From contig DBRR01000005.1 in assembly GCA_002306055.1 (NCBI GenBank), positions 438 through 6,527 of the forward strand: a DNA stretch of 6,090 nucleotides. Reading direction: 5' to 3'. Position numbers and translations under genes: made by a program. This DNA comes from Anaerolineaceae bacterium UBA1363 (GTDB lineage Bacteria > Chloroflexota > Anaerolineae > Anaerolineales > Anaerolineaceae). The notes under the pieces were generated by a model. It searched no databases. It worked only from the letters and a program-made list of their open reading frames with translations, and was not told the DNA's origin. Shown here in pieces: positions 5,748 through 6,090 of the stretch; the stretch's first letter is position 1; every line of letters starts with the position of its first letter.

Positions 5748-6090
5748 TGTAATTTGTTAAACGTAATTTCTTCCAGGCTTCTTACCAGGTGCGTTGGTCC
5801 GAGAGCGATATTTTGCATGTTCGTTATCCACATCTTTTCAAGCGGATAATTTAAGTAACAGGCAATATCAATTATTATAAAGGCATGATGGGATCAATCA
5901 AAGAAGTGTATAAGGCGGTTACTGGATCATGCAAGTGGCATTAAGAATGCGATTAATATTGTTTGTCAATCGTCGGATTCTACAATTATTGCTTCAGCAG
6001 TGAACCAAGGGATCGGAAAACCAGCGCAGGCTCAGCTCCGATTTTTTATGCTTATGCAAGAAAACTGGTACACCCGGTAACATCTCGAAC
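5748..6090. other. Right-end region without a secure gene
   Basis: I find no convincing protein gene here. One plus-strand frame is open from 5889 to a TAA at 6078-6080 (63 codons) and reads like ordinary protein (ASGIKNAINIVCQ..., ending MQENWYTR). It has no ATG near its beginning, no ribosome site and no family I recognise; it could be a remnant or chance. The last bases (6070-6090, acacccggtaa and following) resemble the conserved ACACCCG..CCAU.CCGAAC stretch of bacterial 5S rRNA. The window ends before this can be tested. Confidence 0.5.
6012..6047 (+). terminator. Terminator-like hairpin on the plus strand
   Basis: The arm atcgga (6012-6017) is perfectly complementary to tccgat (6037-6042) and is followed by a run of six T (6042-6047), the layout of a Rho-independent terminator. 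The stem is short (6 pairs) with a 19-base loop, and there is no clear plus-strand gene upstream for it to end. The 63-codon open frame from 5889 runs through it, so one of the two interpretations is wrong. Confidence 0.3.

Noticed and set aside
6065..6090. Minus-strand tRNA 3' end (GTTCGAG...ACCA look-alike) at the edge
   Set aside because: The T-arm lacks the conserved C at its end and the acceptor/CCA spacing does not fit; the rest lies outside the window.

Overview
The window reads as a piece of bacterial chromosome in which every convincing gene lies on the minus strand. In transcription order (from high to low coordinate) these are: a small DUF427 protein; a four-gene ABC importer for quaternary-ammonium osmoprotectants (permease, substrate-binding lipoprotein, ATPase, second permease); and a flavin-dependent pyridine-nucleotide disulfide oxidoreductase. 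The binding protein is a lipoprotein with a standard lipobox, and both Shine-Dalgarno-led ATG and TTG starts occur. Base composition looks moderate. The left end carries dispersed repeats of the type gtc[a/c]ttgcgag...gcgtggcaatc / gaagcaatct, which I associate with several environmental lineages, notably Anaerolineae-like Chloroflexota. That taxonomic guess is an inference and is weak.

Region by region: 1-435 is gene-free and packed with direct and inverted copies of the repeat family. 438-485 is a likely minus-strand intrinsic terminator closing the reductase gene. 497-1876 is the reductase. 1902-5207 is the importer, with tight spacing: a 17-base overlap between ATPase and second permease, 15 bases between binding protein and ATPase, and 41 bases between first permease and binding protein. 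5208-5426 is the control region of the importer. It has a good sigma-70-type promoter (TTGATA, 16 bases, extended TGG-TACAAT), then an untranslated leader of about 150 bases with several nested complementary segments, then a seven-codon upstream reading frame (MNKAYPY) whose stop overlaps the permease ATG. 5427-5711 is the DUF427 gene, with a TGACAA-aa-TTGTCA dyad just upstream. From 5748 to the right edge I find no secure gene, only a terminator-like plus-strand hairpin and a short 5S-rRNA-like stretch at the edge.

How the parts probably work together: the lipoprotein captures a compatible solute such as glycine betaine, choline or carnitine, and hands it to the permease pair. The ATPase drives uptake and carries a reduced CBS-type regulatory tail. 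The reductase begins 25 bases after the last permease, so it is probably co-transcribed, though its link to osmoprotection is not evident from sequence. The most interesting part is the importer leader. Its 3' portion has limited similarity to the 3' conserved segment of the ydaO (c-di-AMP) riboswitch, but the other hallmarks of that class are not visible, so it may be a divergent member or an undescribed element.
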